A stretch of DNA of 19,524 nt. Origin: Prevotellaceae bacterium UBA1720. GTDB taxonomy: Bacteria > Bacteroidota > Bacteroidia > Bacteroidales > Bacteroidaceae. Position 1 is the stretch's first letter; each line of letters begins with the position of its first letter. Under the pieces are notes generated by a model, which was given only the letters and a program-made list of their open reading frames with translations, was not told where the DNA came from and ran no database searches. The DNA is taken from the NCBI GenBank assembly GCA_002317475.1, contig DCIS01000075.1, positions 23,919 to 43,442 on the forward strand, in the 5' to 3' direction. Shown here one piece after another: positions 1-7,705 of this stretch. The translations under genes and the position numbers were made by a program.

Positions 1-3000
1 TGCTTCAGGTACTCCAGGCAGTCTGTCCAACTACCATCCTCGGACTGGATAGTGACGACAGCGCCGTCGGCATTGTCCAGTTTGAAGGGGGCGTGGAGCT
101 GGGTGATGGGATCCTGCTTGTCACACCAGATGACGAGGGTGCCGTGAGGAGCAATGATGGTGGAAGGGGTCGCGTTGTGCAACGCGTCGCTCAACGCATC
201 GTCGGTAGTGGGGGAGAGGGCTGTGACCTGCCACTTCTGGGGATTGCCTATGTCGTCACTGAGATACATGCCGGTGATGTCAATCTCCTCGCTGGTAGTG
301 TTGTAGAGCTCTATCCAGTCGTTGCGTTTGCCATAGTCGTTGATATGGATGTCGTTGCCGGCTGATACCTCGTTGATGCGGATAGGGGTAACTTCTTGCA
401 TGGCAAGGACTTGAGGATCCGTGATGGGGGTGAATTCTGCTACGACGCTATAGGAACCACGCTTCACCACGTCGGGTAGATTGAAGGAACAACTGTCCAC
501 GGTGTGTTCGAGTTCACTGTCGTCGTAGAATAGGCATTGCAACTGGCCGTCAAAGTAGATGTCGCTGCTGGAGAGCGAGTTGTTGTGCACCTCTACGGCC
601 AGGACGTTCCACCCCTGATGGAGGTCAGCAGAGGGGAGGGTGAAGATACCCTCGTCGGCTGTATTGCCTGTGTAGTCGGAGCAGGTGAAGCTGTATTTGG
701 CACCGGCACTGACACGAAAACCGTCAATATCTTTGCCGTTAAGATAGAGGCGGAGTCCGTCGTCTATGCGGTAGTGGAACTGGTAGACAGCCTCTGGAGA
801 GGGGGTCTCTTCGACGTAGAAGCGTTTGCGGAAATAGTAGGTTGTACGCTTCTTGCTGGAGTCGCCTCCGTAGTCCAGACGGGTGGAGATTGATGAATCG
901 AAATTGCTGCCCGAATTGGCGTATCCCAAAGGTGCAGAACCTTTTGGCCAATCTCCGTTGTAATCCAATGCTTTCCAGTCTACGCCATCCAGCGATCCTT
1001 GGTCGTAATATTCCCACTGCGAGCTGAAAGGGACAATGGTTTCAGACTGGACAGGTGCCAGGCTTGATGTCGTGATGTGCCATCCTGAGAGGGTATATCC
1101 AGCAGGAGACAAAGCAGTGAGTCTCAACGAGTTCGAAATGGGGTAGAGGTAACCCTCGAACTCTCCCGTTGGGATGATCTGTTCGTTGACTATCAAACGA
1201 GCCTCGGGAAGGTTGGAGGATATGGAGAGGGCGTATGGATCGGGCAGGGAGAAGGTGCTCTGAAGGTTGGTCATGCGGGTACCATTGTGTATCCTCTTGA
1301 TGGTGCTGGCCATGTTCTTGTTGGTGCTGTTGCCCTCAAACGACAGGGCTTCCTGGCGCTCGTTGTAGAGTTCGTCGATGATAGCAGCGCAGCGCTCTGG
1401 GGCAAAGAGACTGCCGTCCACCAGGCAATAGGCATCCACAAACTTGCGACGAACAGGAGGGTAGGCCATGAGATAACGGAAGAGGTCGTCCATGTTCGAG
1501 CCATAGCTGTTCTTCATCATATTGCCAATCATGTTATCGTTGCTCATGGCCGAATCCATATCAAAGAGCACGAGGCGGAACTTGCCATTGTCGCTAACTG
1601 AACGGTAGCCTTTCATGTTGTTGGCATTGTTCATCCAGTCTGATGGCCCCATGTAGATACAGTAGGCCATGTAGTTGATAAACTCTTCGATATCAAGCCG
1701 TTCGCTGACTTGCCGGTATGTCTCCTCACTTTGATCGGAGGAGAGCTGTTTGGTCAGTGCTACCATCTCCTTCCAAGCCGTGTCCGTTCCAACCATCTGT
1801 TTGTAGCCGCCACTGAGTTCAAACTGATCCATGTCATCGGTGTCAATGCCCCAGTTGCTGTAGCCGTAGTGCCGGTTGTTGCTCTCGCGGATATTGAACA
1901 TGCCAAGATACTGGCCGTTGAAGAAAATATGTGCAGGCTGGCAATCCTGAGCATCGAGGTTAAAGTTGGAACGTAGGGCAATCTGGCTGAGGGAAGGGTC
2001 GATGATGCGTGCGTAGGTGTCATTGCCACCATTGCGCACTTGCCAGACCTTGTACTTGTTGAAGGGTTTGAGGGGAAATACGGGATAGTCGATGCTGTTG
2101 ACGCCTTCGTACTCCTTGTCGCACTTCAGGCGAAAACTGGACTTCGCGTCCCAGTATTTTCCATCGGTCTCACCTTCGCCATAACCACGGCTCCAGCCAC
2201 CACAGATCTCCATGTCCAGTTCCTGGTTGACATAAGTCACAAAGGAGGTCTCGCCCTCACTGTTGGTCTCTGGCACCATGTATTCCATGTTCACGGGGCG
2301 CTCCCAGTCCATGTTCCAGTTACGAGGCGCATTCACGCCACGTCCGCTGATACCATTGGTGCCAACGCAGTAGATACCAATCGTATTATCGTAAAGATTA
2401 TTCTTGTCCGTAACAACGGAAATAATGGGTAGGTAGTACTCGTGGTTCTTGAAGATGAAGGAGCGTGTGACTACAGGGCTGGGAAGATAGCCGTCCCGGA
2501 AAAGGGCAAAGCGGTAAATCTTGGTGCTGTTGGCATTGAAAGAGGCAGAAGAGGTAGTGATCTGCGAACCGTTGGTGAGGGTGGGTGTGCTGCCGTTGGT
2601 GGTGTAGATCAGTTTGGTGCCAGTGGGTATACTAACCTTGAAAGATACTCGTTCCCCTTCATTATACACACCTCCTTCAACGGGAATGACGGGGGCGTCC
2701 AAACGTTTGGTGGCGAAGATACTACCTAGGTTGGAGGCTCCTGGTGTCGGGGTGGCTGTCCATGCCCAATAGTGTCCGCCATCGCCTGTGAGTGCGTAAG
2801 AACATCGGGGGATGCCTGCGGGGTATTTGGCTTCACAAATCTTATTGCCCTTACTGTCAAAGATGAACAGTTTTCCTCCCTCTACGTTAGGCTTAAAACG
2901 AATCTGATTGTAAGATTTTCCTCCGAAATTTCCATCACTCTTGTTGTGGTCAAACCAAAGCACGGTAAACCCTTTAGCAGGAACTTTTTCAATGGTACTG

Positions 3001-3236
3001 GGTAGGAGAAACTTCTTGGGTTCATCCTCGTCGTCTGTGACATATTTGCCACTAAGGGTATAGGCATTAGAGCCTGGATTGTATATTTCCATCCATGCAC
3101 CGTAGTTGTAGGAGGGGTCAATGATAAGGTCGGTGTTGCAGACCTGAATCTCGTTGATGACAATGTCCTGGGCACGTAGGCTGAGGGTGGATAGGAGTGC
3201 AAAGAGCAGCAGTGGTAAGTGTGTGTGGTTTCTCAT
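1..3236 (-). CDS. Secreted CotH-kinase protein with lamin-tail domains (3' end off window)
   Basis: I translated the complement by hand from the ATG at 3236 and found it open for about 1078 codons to base 1, so the C-terminus is missing. Residues 1-23 form a signal peptide ending in LRAQ. About 24-168 resemble a lamin-tail domain (VINEIQ, WMEIYNPG), 174-261 a chitobiase-like beta domain (YTTNGSTPT), and about 268-650 a CotH kinase domain with GGWSRGYGEG near 345, LGMFNIRES near 442 and LFDMDSA at 557-563 (the acidic D559/D561 pair is the likely metal site). About 738-900 is a jelly-roll-like region (DDGLRLYLNG, NVLAVEVHN), and a second lamin-tail follows from about 945 (INEVSAGND, WIELYN). 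CotH enzymes are protein kinases first known from spore coats; secreted Bacteroidota members have mostly unknown substrates. It is divergent from the sulfatase. Family assignment is confident; substrate unknown. Confidence 0.9.
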   Translation of the reverse strand, partial: MRNHTHLPLLLFALLSTLSLRAQDIVINEIQVCNTDLIIDPSYNYGAWMEIYNPGSNAYTLSGKYVTDDEDEPKKFLLPSTIEKVPAKGFTVLWFDHNKSDGNFGGKSYNQIRFKPNVEGGKLFIFDSKGNKICEAKYPAGIPRCSYALTGDGGHYWAWTATPTPGASNLGSIFATKRLDAPVIPVEGGVYNEGERVSFKVSIPTGTKLIYTTNGSTPTLTNGSQITTSSASFNANSTKIYRFALFRDGYLPSPVVTRSFIFKNHEYYLPIISVVTDKNNLYDNTIGIYCVGTNGISGRGVNAPRNWNMDWERPVNMEYMVPETNSEGETSFVTYVNQELDMEICGGWSRGYGEGETDGKYWDAKSSFRLKCDKEYEGVNSIDYPVFPLKPFNKYKVWQVRNGGNDTYARIIDPSLSQIALRSNFNLDAQDCQPAHIFFNGQYLGMFNIRESNNRHYGYSNWGIDTDDMDQFELSGGYKQMVGTDTAWKEMVALTKQLSSDQSEETYRQVSERLDIEEFINYMAYCIYMGPSDWMNNANNMKGYRSVSDNGKFRLVLFDMDSAMSNDNMIGNMMKNSYGSNMDDLFRYLMAYPPVRRKFVDAYCLVDGSLFAPERCAAIIDELYNERQEALSFEGNSTNKNMASTIKRIHNGTRMTNLQSTFSLPDPYALSISSNLPEARLIVNEQIIPTGEFEGYLYPISNSLRLTALSPAGYTLSGWHITTSSLAPVQSETIVPFSSQWEYYDQGSLDGVDWKALDYNGDWPKGSAPLGYANSGSNFDSSISTRLDYGGDSSKKRTTYYFRKRFYVEETPSPEAVYQFHYRIDDGLRLYLNGKDIDGFRVSAGAKYSFTCSDYTGNTADEGIFTLPSADLHQGWNVLAVEVHNNSLSSSDIYFDGQLQCLFYDDSELEHTVDSCSFNLPDVVKRGSYSVVAEFTPITDPQVLAMQEVTPIRINEVSAGNDIHINDYGKRNDWIELYNTTSEEIDITGMYLSDDIGNPQKWQVTALSPTTDDALSDALHNATPSTIIAPHGTLVIWCDKQDPITQLHAPFKLDNADGAVVTIQSEDGSWTDCLEYLK

Positions 3237-3267
3237 GACTAGGTGTCTTTATTACCTTGGTTGGACA

Positions 3268-3275
3268 CAAAGTTA
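3268..3275 (-). promoter_or_regulatory. Bacteroides-type -7 element of the CotH gene
   Basis: On the minus strand this reads TAACTTTG, an exact match to the TAnnTTTG -7 consensus of the Bacteroidota primary sigma factor. It lies 31 bp upstream of the ATG at 3236. No exact TTTG -33 box is present at the usual distance; TGTTT at 3295-3291 is the closest. The position is good, the -33 weak. Confidence 0.6.
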
Positions 3276-3304
3276 CGAATTTATTCGTATAAACATATCA
3301 TTCA

Positions 3305-3318
3305 GTGATAAAAATCAC
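3305..3318. promoter_or_regulatory. Crp/Fnr-like palindrome between divergent promoters
   Basis: The bases GTGAT-AAAA-ATCAC form a perfect 5-bp dyad with a 4-bp spacer. It fits GTGA-N6-TCAC, the core of Crp-type sites, and resembles the TTGAT-N4-ATCAA layout of Fnr-type sites. Its centre (3311.5) is within 1 bp of the midpoint (3312.5) between the outer ends of the two divergent -7 elements, which puts it near -50 of both predicted start sites. This is a candidate operator for a Crp/Fnr-family regulator; binding is inferred. Confidence 0.45.
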
Positions 3319-3326
3319 ACTAATAC

Positions 3327-3357
3327 TTTGCCAATTGAATAAAAAACAATAACTTTG
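3327..3357 (+). promoter_or_regulatory. Bacteroides-type promoter of the sulfatase operon
   Basis: A -33 box TTTG (3327-3330) and a -7 box TAACTTTG (3350-3357) are separated by 19 bp, an essentially perfect match to the Bacteroidota primary promoter. A start site near 3364 would leave a leader of about 20 nt before the sulfatase ATG at 3385. The leader is A/T-rich without a Shine-Dalgarno sequence, as is usual in this phylum. Confidence 0.8.
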
Positions 3358-3384
3358 CAAAGTACAGCTAATATGATTTAAGTT

Positions 3385-4902
3385 ATGAACGCAAAGAATC
3401 TGGTACTGGGTATGCTGGTTGCTCCACTGACCGTGGCGGCAAAACAGGCTAAACCAAACATCATCTTTGTGCTTTGTGACGATATGGGGTGGGGCGATCT
3501 GGCATGCTATGGTCAGAAGTATATCAACACCCCGAGCATTGACCGTTTAGCTGCTGAAGGCATGCAATTCATGCAGGCCTATAGTGGCAGTCCGGTGAGT
3601 GCTCCCAGTCGTGCCTCGTTGATGACAGGTCAGCATACGGGACATTGTGAGGTGAGGGGAAACAAGGAATACTGGAGTTTTGACAATATGGTGAAGTATG
3701 GTCAGAACGAGGATTTTGCCCGTGTAGGCCAGCACCCTTTGGATAGTGCCCATGTGGTCTTGCCCGAGATCATGAAGAGCAACGGCTACAACACGGCACA
3801 GTTCGGCAAGTGGGCCGGTGGTTACGAAGGGAGCTACAGCACTCCTGACAAGCGTGGTGTGGATGAGTTCTATGGTCCGCTTTGCCAGTTCCAAGCTCAT
3901 GCCTATTACCCCAATTTCCTGAACAAATTCAGCCGGAAGGATGGTGACACCGAGTTGAAGCGCGAACTGCTCACCGAGAATATTGAGCACGCGATGTATG
4001 GCAAGGACTACTTCAATCGTACCCAGTACAGTGCAGATTTGGTGCATCGCAAGGCTTTGGAATGGCTTGATGATCAGACTAAAGACACACCATTCTATGG
4101 CTTGTTCACCTATACCCTGCCTCATGCCGAACTGGTCCAACCCGAGGACAGCATCCTGCAGTATTACAAGCAGCGATTCCTTGAGGATAAGGCATTCGGC
4201 GGACAGGAGGGCAGTTGGTATCACGCCATTGACCATGTGCATGCCGAGTTTGCCGGCATGATCACGCGACTGGATACTTACGTGGGTGAAATCATGGCAA
4301 AGCTGGAGGAAAAAGGTTTGGCAAATAACACCATCGTCATCTTCTCCTCGGATAATGGTCCTCACGAGGAGGGCGGGGCAGACCCGACCTTCTTCAATCG
4401 TGACGGCGTGCTGAAGGGACTGAAGCGCTCGTGCCATGAGGGTGGCATCCGTGTACCTTTCATTGTGCGTTGGCCTGGTAAGGTGAAGGCTGGGGTGAAG
4501 ACCGAGCAACCCATTGCCTTCTGGGATATTCTGCCAACCTTCTGTGACATCATCGGTGAGAAGAAATATACGGAGAAATGTCGTAATAAGCGTCTTGGAC
4601 AGGCTGACCACTTCGACGGCATCTCCTTCTTACCCACCTTGCGTGGCAAGACGAAGAAGCAGGAGCAGCATGACTTTCTGTACTGGGAGTTCAACGAGAC
4701 AGACCAGATAGCGGTGCGCCGAGGTAATTGGAAAATGATAGTGAAGGGAGGAAAACCTGAGCTGTATGACCTCAAGGACGATATCCATGAAGATCATGAT
4801 GTGAGTGCAGAAAATACAGAGATTGTGGCTCGTCTCGTCGACATTGTACATAAGGAACATCTGGATAATCCATATTTTAAAGTAACATTGCCTAAACAAT
4901 AA
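3385..4902 (+). CDS. Secreted S1-family (formylglycine) sulfatase
   Basis: This 505-residue protein is a sulfatase hydrolysing sulfate esters, probably from a glycan, in the periplasm or at the cell surface. A short hydrophobic N-terminus (about residues 5-19) looks like a signal peptide. The formylglycine motif is S72-A-P-S-R76 followed by ASLMTG; Ser72 makes it a serine-type enzyme, which in anaerobes is matured by the radical-SAM enzyme anSME (not in this window). Metal-ligand motifs are D32-D33 near the N-terminus and D323-N324 in SSDNG. Other active-site residues are probably R76, K142 (FGKW), H247 (LPHAE) and K347 (GLKRS). The usual His after GKW is Ala here (GKWAGG), so substrate contacts may differ. 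It lies 24 bp upstream of glmM and is first in the operon. Length and motifs are normal for arylsulfatase-like S1 enzymes; the sulfated substrate cannot be read from sequence, though neighbours favour amino sugars. Confidence 0.95.
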   Translation: MNAKNLVLGMLVAPLTVAAKQAKPNIIFVLCDDMGWGDLACYGQKYINTPSIDRLAAEGMQFMQAYSGSPVSAPSRASLMTGQHTGHCEVRGNKEYWSFDNMVKYGQNEDFARVGQHPLDSAHVVLPEIMKSNGYNTAQFGKWAGGYEGSYSTPDKRGVDEFYGPLCQFQAHAYYPNFLNKFSRKDGDTELKRELLTENIEHAMYGKDYFNRTQYSADLVHRKALEWLDDQTKDTPFYGLFTYTLPHAELVQPEDSILQYYKQRFLEDKAFGGQEGSWYHAIDHVHAEFAGMITRLDTYVGEIMAKLEEKGLANNTIVIFSSDNGPHEEGGADPTFFNRDGVLKGLKRSCHEGGIRVPFIVRWPGKVKAGVKTEQPIAFWDILPTFCDIIGEKKYTEKCRNKRLGQADHFDGISFLPTLRGKTKKQEQHDFLYWEFNETDQIAVRRGNWKMIVKGGKPELYDLKDDIHEDHDVSAENTEIVARLVDIVHKEHLDNPYFKVTLPKQ

Positions 4903-4917
4903 ACAAAATACTAAAAC

Positions 4918-4921
4918 GGAG
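4918..4921 (+). promoter_or_regulatory. Shine-Dalgarno-like GGAG before glmM
   Basis: GGAG lies 5 bases before the glmM ATG inside the 24-bp gap after the sulfatase. Shine-Dalgarno sequences are uncommon in Bacteroidota, so this may help internal initiation in a polycistronic message. It supports the start at 4927. Confidence 0.45.
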
Positions 4922-4926
4922 TAATT

Positions 4927-6312
4927 ATGACACTGATTAAATCAATTTCAGGTATTCGTGGTACCATCGGCGGTAAGGCTGGTGATACCCTCAATCCCCT
5001 TGATATCGTAAAGTTTACCTCGGCATACGCCACCTTGATTCGCAAGACTACCAAGGTGCAGAGCAATAAGATCGTGGTTGGCCGTGATGCTCGCATCAGC
5101 GGTGAGATGGTAAAGAACGTAGTGTGCGGAACCCTGATGGGTATGGGCTTTGATGTAGTGAACATCGGACTAGCCAGCACTCCAACAACAGAGATTGCCG
5201 TAACGGGTGAAGGTGCATGTGGTGGTATCATTCTGACTGCCAGCCACAATCCCCGTATGTGGAATGCCTTGAAGTTGCTCAACGAGAAGGGCGAATTCCT
5301 GGATAAGGCTCAGGGCGAAGAGGTGCTGCGCATCGCCGAGGCTGAGGACTTCGAGTATGCCGACGTAGATCATCTTGGCAAGTACATCGAGGACAACTCG
5401 TACGACCAGAAGCATATCGACATGGTGCTTGGTCTGGACCTCGTAGACGTAGAGGCAGTAAAGGCTGCCAAGTTCAAGGTGGCATTCGATGCTGTTAACT
5501 CGGTAGGTGGTATCATTCTGCCCAAGCTATTTGAGCAATTAGGCGTGGAGTATACGGGTATGTTCACCGAGCCCACAGGTGACTTCCAACACAATCCCGA
5601 ACCCTTGGAGAAGAACCTCGGTGATATCAAGGCACTGATGCAGAAGGGTGGTCACGACATCGGTTTTGTGGTTGACCCTGACGTAGACCGTCTGGCTCTC
5701 TTCTGCGAGGATGGTACGATGTATGGCGAGGAGTACACCTTGGTAACCGTAGCCGACTACATCCTGCAGCACACTCCCGGTAACACCGTGAGCAACCTGT
5801 CATCTACCCGTGCCCTGCGTGATGTGACCAACAAGTACGCTGGTTGTCAGTACACCGCTGCTGCCGTAGGTGAGGTGAACGTGGTAACAAAGATGCGCGA
5901 GACCAATGCCGTCATCGGTGGTGAGGGCAATGGCGGAGTTATCTATCCTGCAGCTCATAGTGGTCGTGACGCCTTGGTAGGTATCGCACTGATCCTGACT
6001 TATCTGGCCAAGAAGCAGATGAAGACCAGCGAGTTGCGTGCTACCTATCCTCCTTACTTTATTGCCAAGAACCGTATCGATCTGACTGCCGACACCAACG
6101 TGGACCTGATTCTGGAGAAGGTGAAGGAGATGTACAAAGACGAGGAGGTGAACGATATCGACGGTGTTAAGATTGATTTCCCCGACAAGTGGGTACATCT
6201 GCGCAAGTCCAACACCGAACCCATCATCCGTGTCTACAGCGAGGCAAGCACCATGGAGGCTGCCGACGAGATTGGCAAGAAGGTGATGGACGTAGTGTAT
6301 AGCTTGGTGTAA
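4927..6312 (+). CDS. glmM: Phosphoglucosamine mutase
   Basis: This 461-residue cytoplasmic enzyme of the alpha-D-phosphohexomutase superfamily interconverts glucosamine-6-phosphate and glucosamine-1-phosphate on the path to UDP-GlcNAc. All four signature loops are visible: the phosphoserine loop TAS106HNP, the Mg2+ loop D250-P-D252-V-D254-R255, the sugar-binding loop GEGNGG (332-337) and the C-terminal phosphate-binding loop RKSNTEP (426-432). The N-terminus MTLIKSISGIRGTIGG strongly resembles GlmM of Bacteroides. The GlmM assignment over a phosphomannomutase rests on this resemblance and on nagA being next; a broader phosphohexomutase activity cannot be excluded. It is 24 bp behind the sulfatase, so probably cotranscribed, and a G/C-rich inverted-repeat element begins immediately after its stop codon. 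Confidence 0.9.
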   Translation: MTLIKSISGIRGTIGGKAGDTLNPLDIVKFTSAYATLIRKTTKVQSNKIVVGRDARISGEMVKNVVCGTLMGMGFDVVNIGLASTPTTEIAVTGEGACGGIILTASHNPRMWNALKLLNEKGEFLDKAQGEEVLRIAEAEDFEYADVDHLGKYIEDNSYDQKHIDMVLGLDLVDVEAVKAAKFKVAFDAVNSVGGIILPKLFEQLGVEYTGMFTEPTGDFQHNPEPLEKNLGDIKALMQKGGHDIGFVVDPDVDRLALFCEDGTMYGEEYTLVTVADYILQHTPGNTVSNLSSTRALRDVTNKYAGCQYTAAAVGEVNVVTKMRETNAVIGGEGNGGVIYPAAHSGRDALVGIALILTYLAKKQMKTSELRATYPPYFIAKNRIDLTADTNVDLILEKVKEMYKDEEVNDIDGVKIDFPDKWVHLRKSNTEPIIRVYSEASTMEAADEIGKKVMDVVYSLV

Positions 6313-6449
6313 GACCCACCCCCGGCCCCTCCCATTTCGCTTCGCTATGGAGGGGAGAAAGTACGAATAGACACATAAAAAATAATCTAAGTAGATGTCC
6401 TCCCCACAAAACATTCTACTCTCCCCCTTGGGGGAGCGGGGAGGGGGTC
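6313..6449. repeat. G/C-rich inverted-repeat (MITE-like) intergenic element
   Basis: The 137 bp between the glmM stop and the nagA start have imperfect inverted termini: the left end starts GACCCACCCCC and the right end finishes GGGAGGGGGTC. Each end also contains its own hairpin: CCCCTCCCAT/ATGGAGGGG (6326-6355, one bulged base) and CTCCCCC-TT-GGGGGAG (6421-6436). The middle is A/T-rich. The element starts on the base after the glmM TAA and ends 3 bases before the nagA ATG. Neither hairpin has a following T-run, so they are not classical terminators. It resembles G/C-rich intergenic repeats I recall from Bacteroidota genomes; mobility is inference. Confidence 0.6.
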
Positions 6450-6452
6450 AGA

Positions 6453-7616
6453 ATGTTAACCCAAATTGTAAACGGCAAGATATTGACTCCGCAAGGATGG
6501 CTGAAGAATGGTTCGGTCATCCTGCGAGACAATAAGATCTTAGAGGTGACGAACTGTGACCTGGCTATCATCGGAGCCAATCTGGTGGATGCCAGAGGTA
6601 TGTATGTGGTGCCTGGTTGCATCGAGATGCATGTGCATGGCGGTGGTGGACGTGACTTCCAGGAAGGTACGGAAGAGGCTTTCCGTGTGGCTGTGCAGAG
6701 TCACATGAAGTATGGTACGACGAGTATCTTCCCCACGCTGTCCAGCAGTACGGTGCCCATGATTGAGCGTGCCGTGAGGACCTGCGATCAGTTGATGTGC
6801 GAGCCTAACAGTCCCATTCTGGGTCTGCACCTCGAGGGTCATTACCTGAATCCCCGCAAGGCCGGTGCACAGATGCCCGAGTGGATCAAGAATCCCGATC
6901 CCAACGAGTACATCCCCATCGTGGAGAACTCGCCCTGCCTGAAACGTTGGGACGCTGCTCCCGAGATGCCCGGAGCCATACAATTTGGACGATACTGTGC
7001 CGAGAAGGGCATTCTGCCCAGCATCGCGCATACAGCTGCCGAGTTTGAGGATGTGAAGGCTGGTTTCAAGGCTGGCTTTACCCATGTGACGCACTTCTAC
7101 AACGCCATGCCTGGTTTCCATCAGAAGCGTGAGTATAAGTACGAGGGCACGGTGGAGAGCGTCTATCTGATTGACGATATGACCGTCGAGGTGGTGGCTG
7201 ATGGTATCCATGTGCCTCCCACCATCCTGCGTATGTGCTACAAAATCAAAGGCGTAGAACGTATGGCATTGATTACTGATGCTCTGGCTGTGGCTGCTGC
7301 CGAAGGTGACGCTCAGGCCTTTGACTCACGCGTGGTGATTGAGGATGGCGTCTGCAAACTGTCGGACCGCAGTGCTTTGGCAGGTAGTATCGCTACCAGT
7401 GACCGACTGATTCGCACCGCCGTAAATATGGCTGACATCCCTCTGGCTGATGCCGTACGTATGTGCAGTGAGACCCCAGCCCGCATCATGAATGTGTTGG
7501 ACCGCAAAGGTACCTTGGAGCACGGCAAGGATGCTGACGTGCTGATTCTGGATGAGAACCTCAAGGTACGTTGCGTGTGGGCCATGGGTGAGATTGTAGA
7601 AAATACGTTGTTCTAA
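6453..7616 (+). CDS. nagA: N-acetylglucosamine-6-phosphate deacetylase
   Basis: This 387-residue amidohydrolase converts GlcNAc-6-phosphate to glucosamine-6-phosphate plus acetate in the cytoplasm, the first committed step of GlcNAc catabolism. Visible features are the H60-V-H62-GGGG motif after the first strand, the metal-ligand Glu in HLE128GH, H193 (IAHTA), H214 in THFYNAM, H253 (DGIHV) and the catalytic Asp in LITD276AL. The N- and C-terminal segments (IVNGKILTP; GTLEHGKDADVLILD) form the small beta-sandwich usual in this superfamily. Length is normal. The product is the substrate of GlmM, so the two genes together could route salvaged GlcNAc to cell-wall precursors; no nagB is present here. 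Translation starts 3 bp after the G/C-rich element, whose right hairpin could pair close to the ribosome-binding region. Confidence 0.93.
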   Translation: MLTQIVNGKILTPQGWLKNGSVILRDNKILEVTNCDLAIIGANLVDARGMYVVPGCIEMHVHGGGGRDFQEGTEEAFRVAVQSHMKYGTTSIFPTLSSSTVPMIERAVRTCDQLMCEPNSPILGLHLEGHYLNPRKAGAQMPEWIKNPDPNEYIPIVENSPCLKRWDAAPEMPGAIQFGRYCAEKGILPSIAHTAAEFEDVKAGFKAGFTHVTHFYNAMPGFHQKREYKYEGTVESVYLIDDMTVEVVADGIHVPPTILRMCYKIKGVERMALITDALAVAAAEGDAQAFDSRVVIEDGVCKLSDRSALAGSIATSDRLIRTAVNMADIPLADAVRMCSETPARIMNVLDRKGTLEHGKDADVLILDENLKVRCVWAMGEIVENTLF

Positions 7617-7627
7617 AATATAGGATC

Positions 7628-7679
7628 CTAGTAACCCCTAGGAATATCTAGGAAATCCTAGTAACCCTAGGACTCCTAG
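7628..7679. repeat. Phased CTAG array 1 (6 copies)
   Basis: Between nagA and the channel gene, CTAG occurs at 7628, 7638, 7648, 7658, 7667 and 7676: spacings 10, 10, 10, 9, 9, mean 9.6 nt. Five of six copies are preceded by C, giving a loose CCTAG(G/T)aa unit. TAGGATCCTA at 7621-7630 is a perfect palindrome at the left edge. Spacer bases vary while the phase is kept. It occupies most of the 89-bp gap; no clear promoter was found here. Confidence 0.85.
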
Positions 7680-7705
7680 TAAAACCAAGCAAAATAGCAG
7701 TCAAT

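Noticed and set aside
537..2432. Several 90-130 codon plus-strand frames at the left side
   Set aside because: The minus-strand CotH frame is uninterrupted across the whole region with consistent domain motifs, so these are shadows.
3547..4611. 354-codon open frame antisense to the sulfatase
   Set aside because: The plus strand has clear sulfatase motifs across this region, and the antisense protein shows no recognisable domain. Long antisense frames are common where codon use disfavours stop codons in the opposite strand.
6421..6436. Hairpin CTCCCCC-TT-GGGGGAG as a terminator of glmM
   Set aside because: No T-run follows; G/C-rich sequence continues to the nagA start, so it fits the inverted-repeat element better than a terminator.
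6540..7211. 223-codon open frame antisense to nagA
   Set aside because: All NagA metal ligands lie on the plus strand here; no start context or motif supports an antisense gene.
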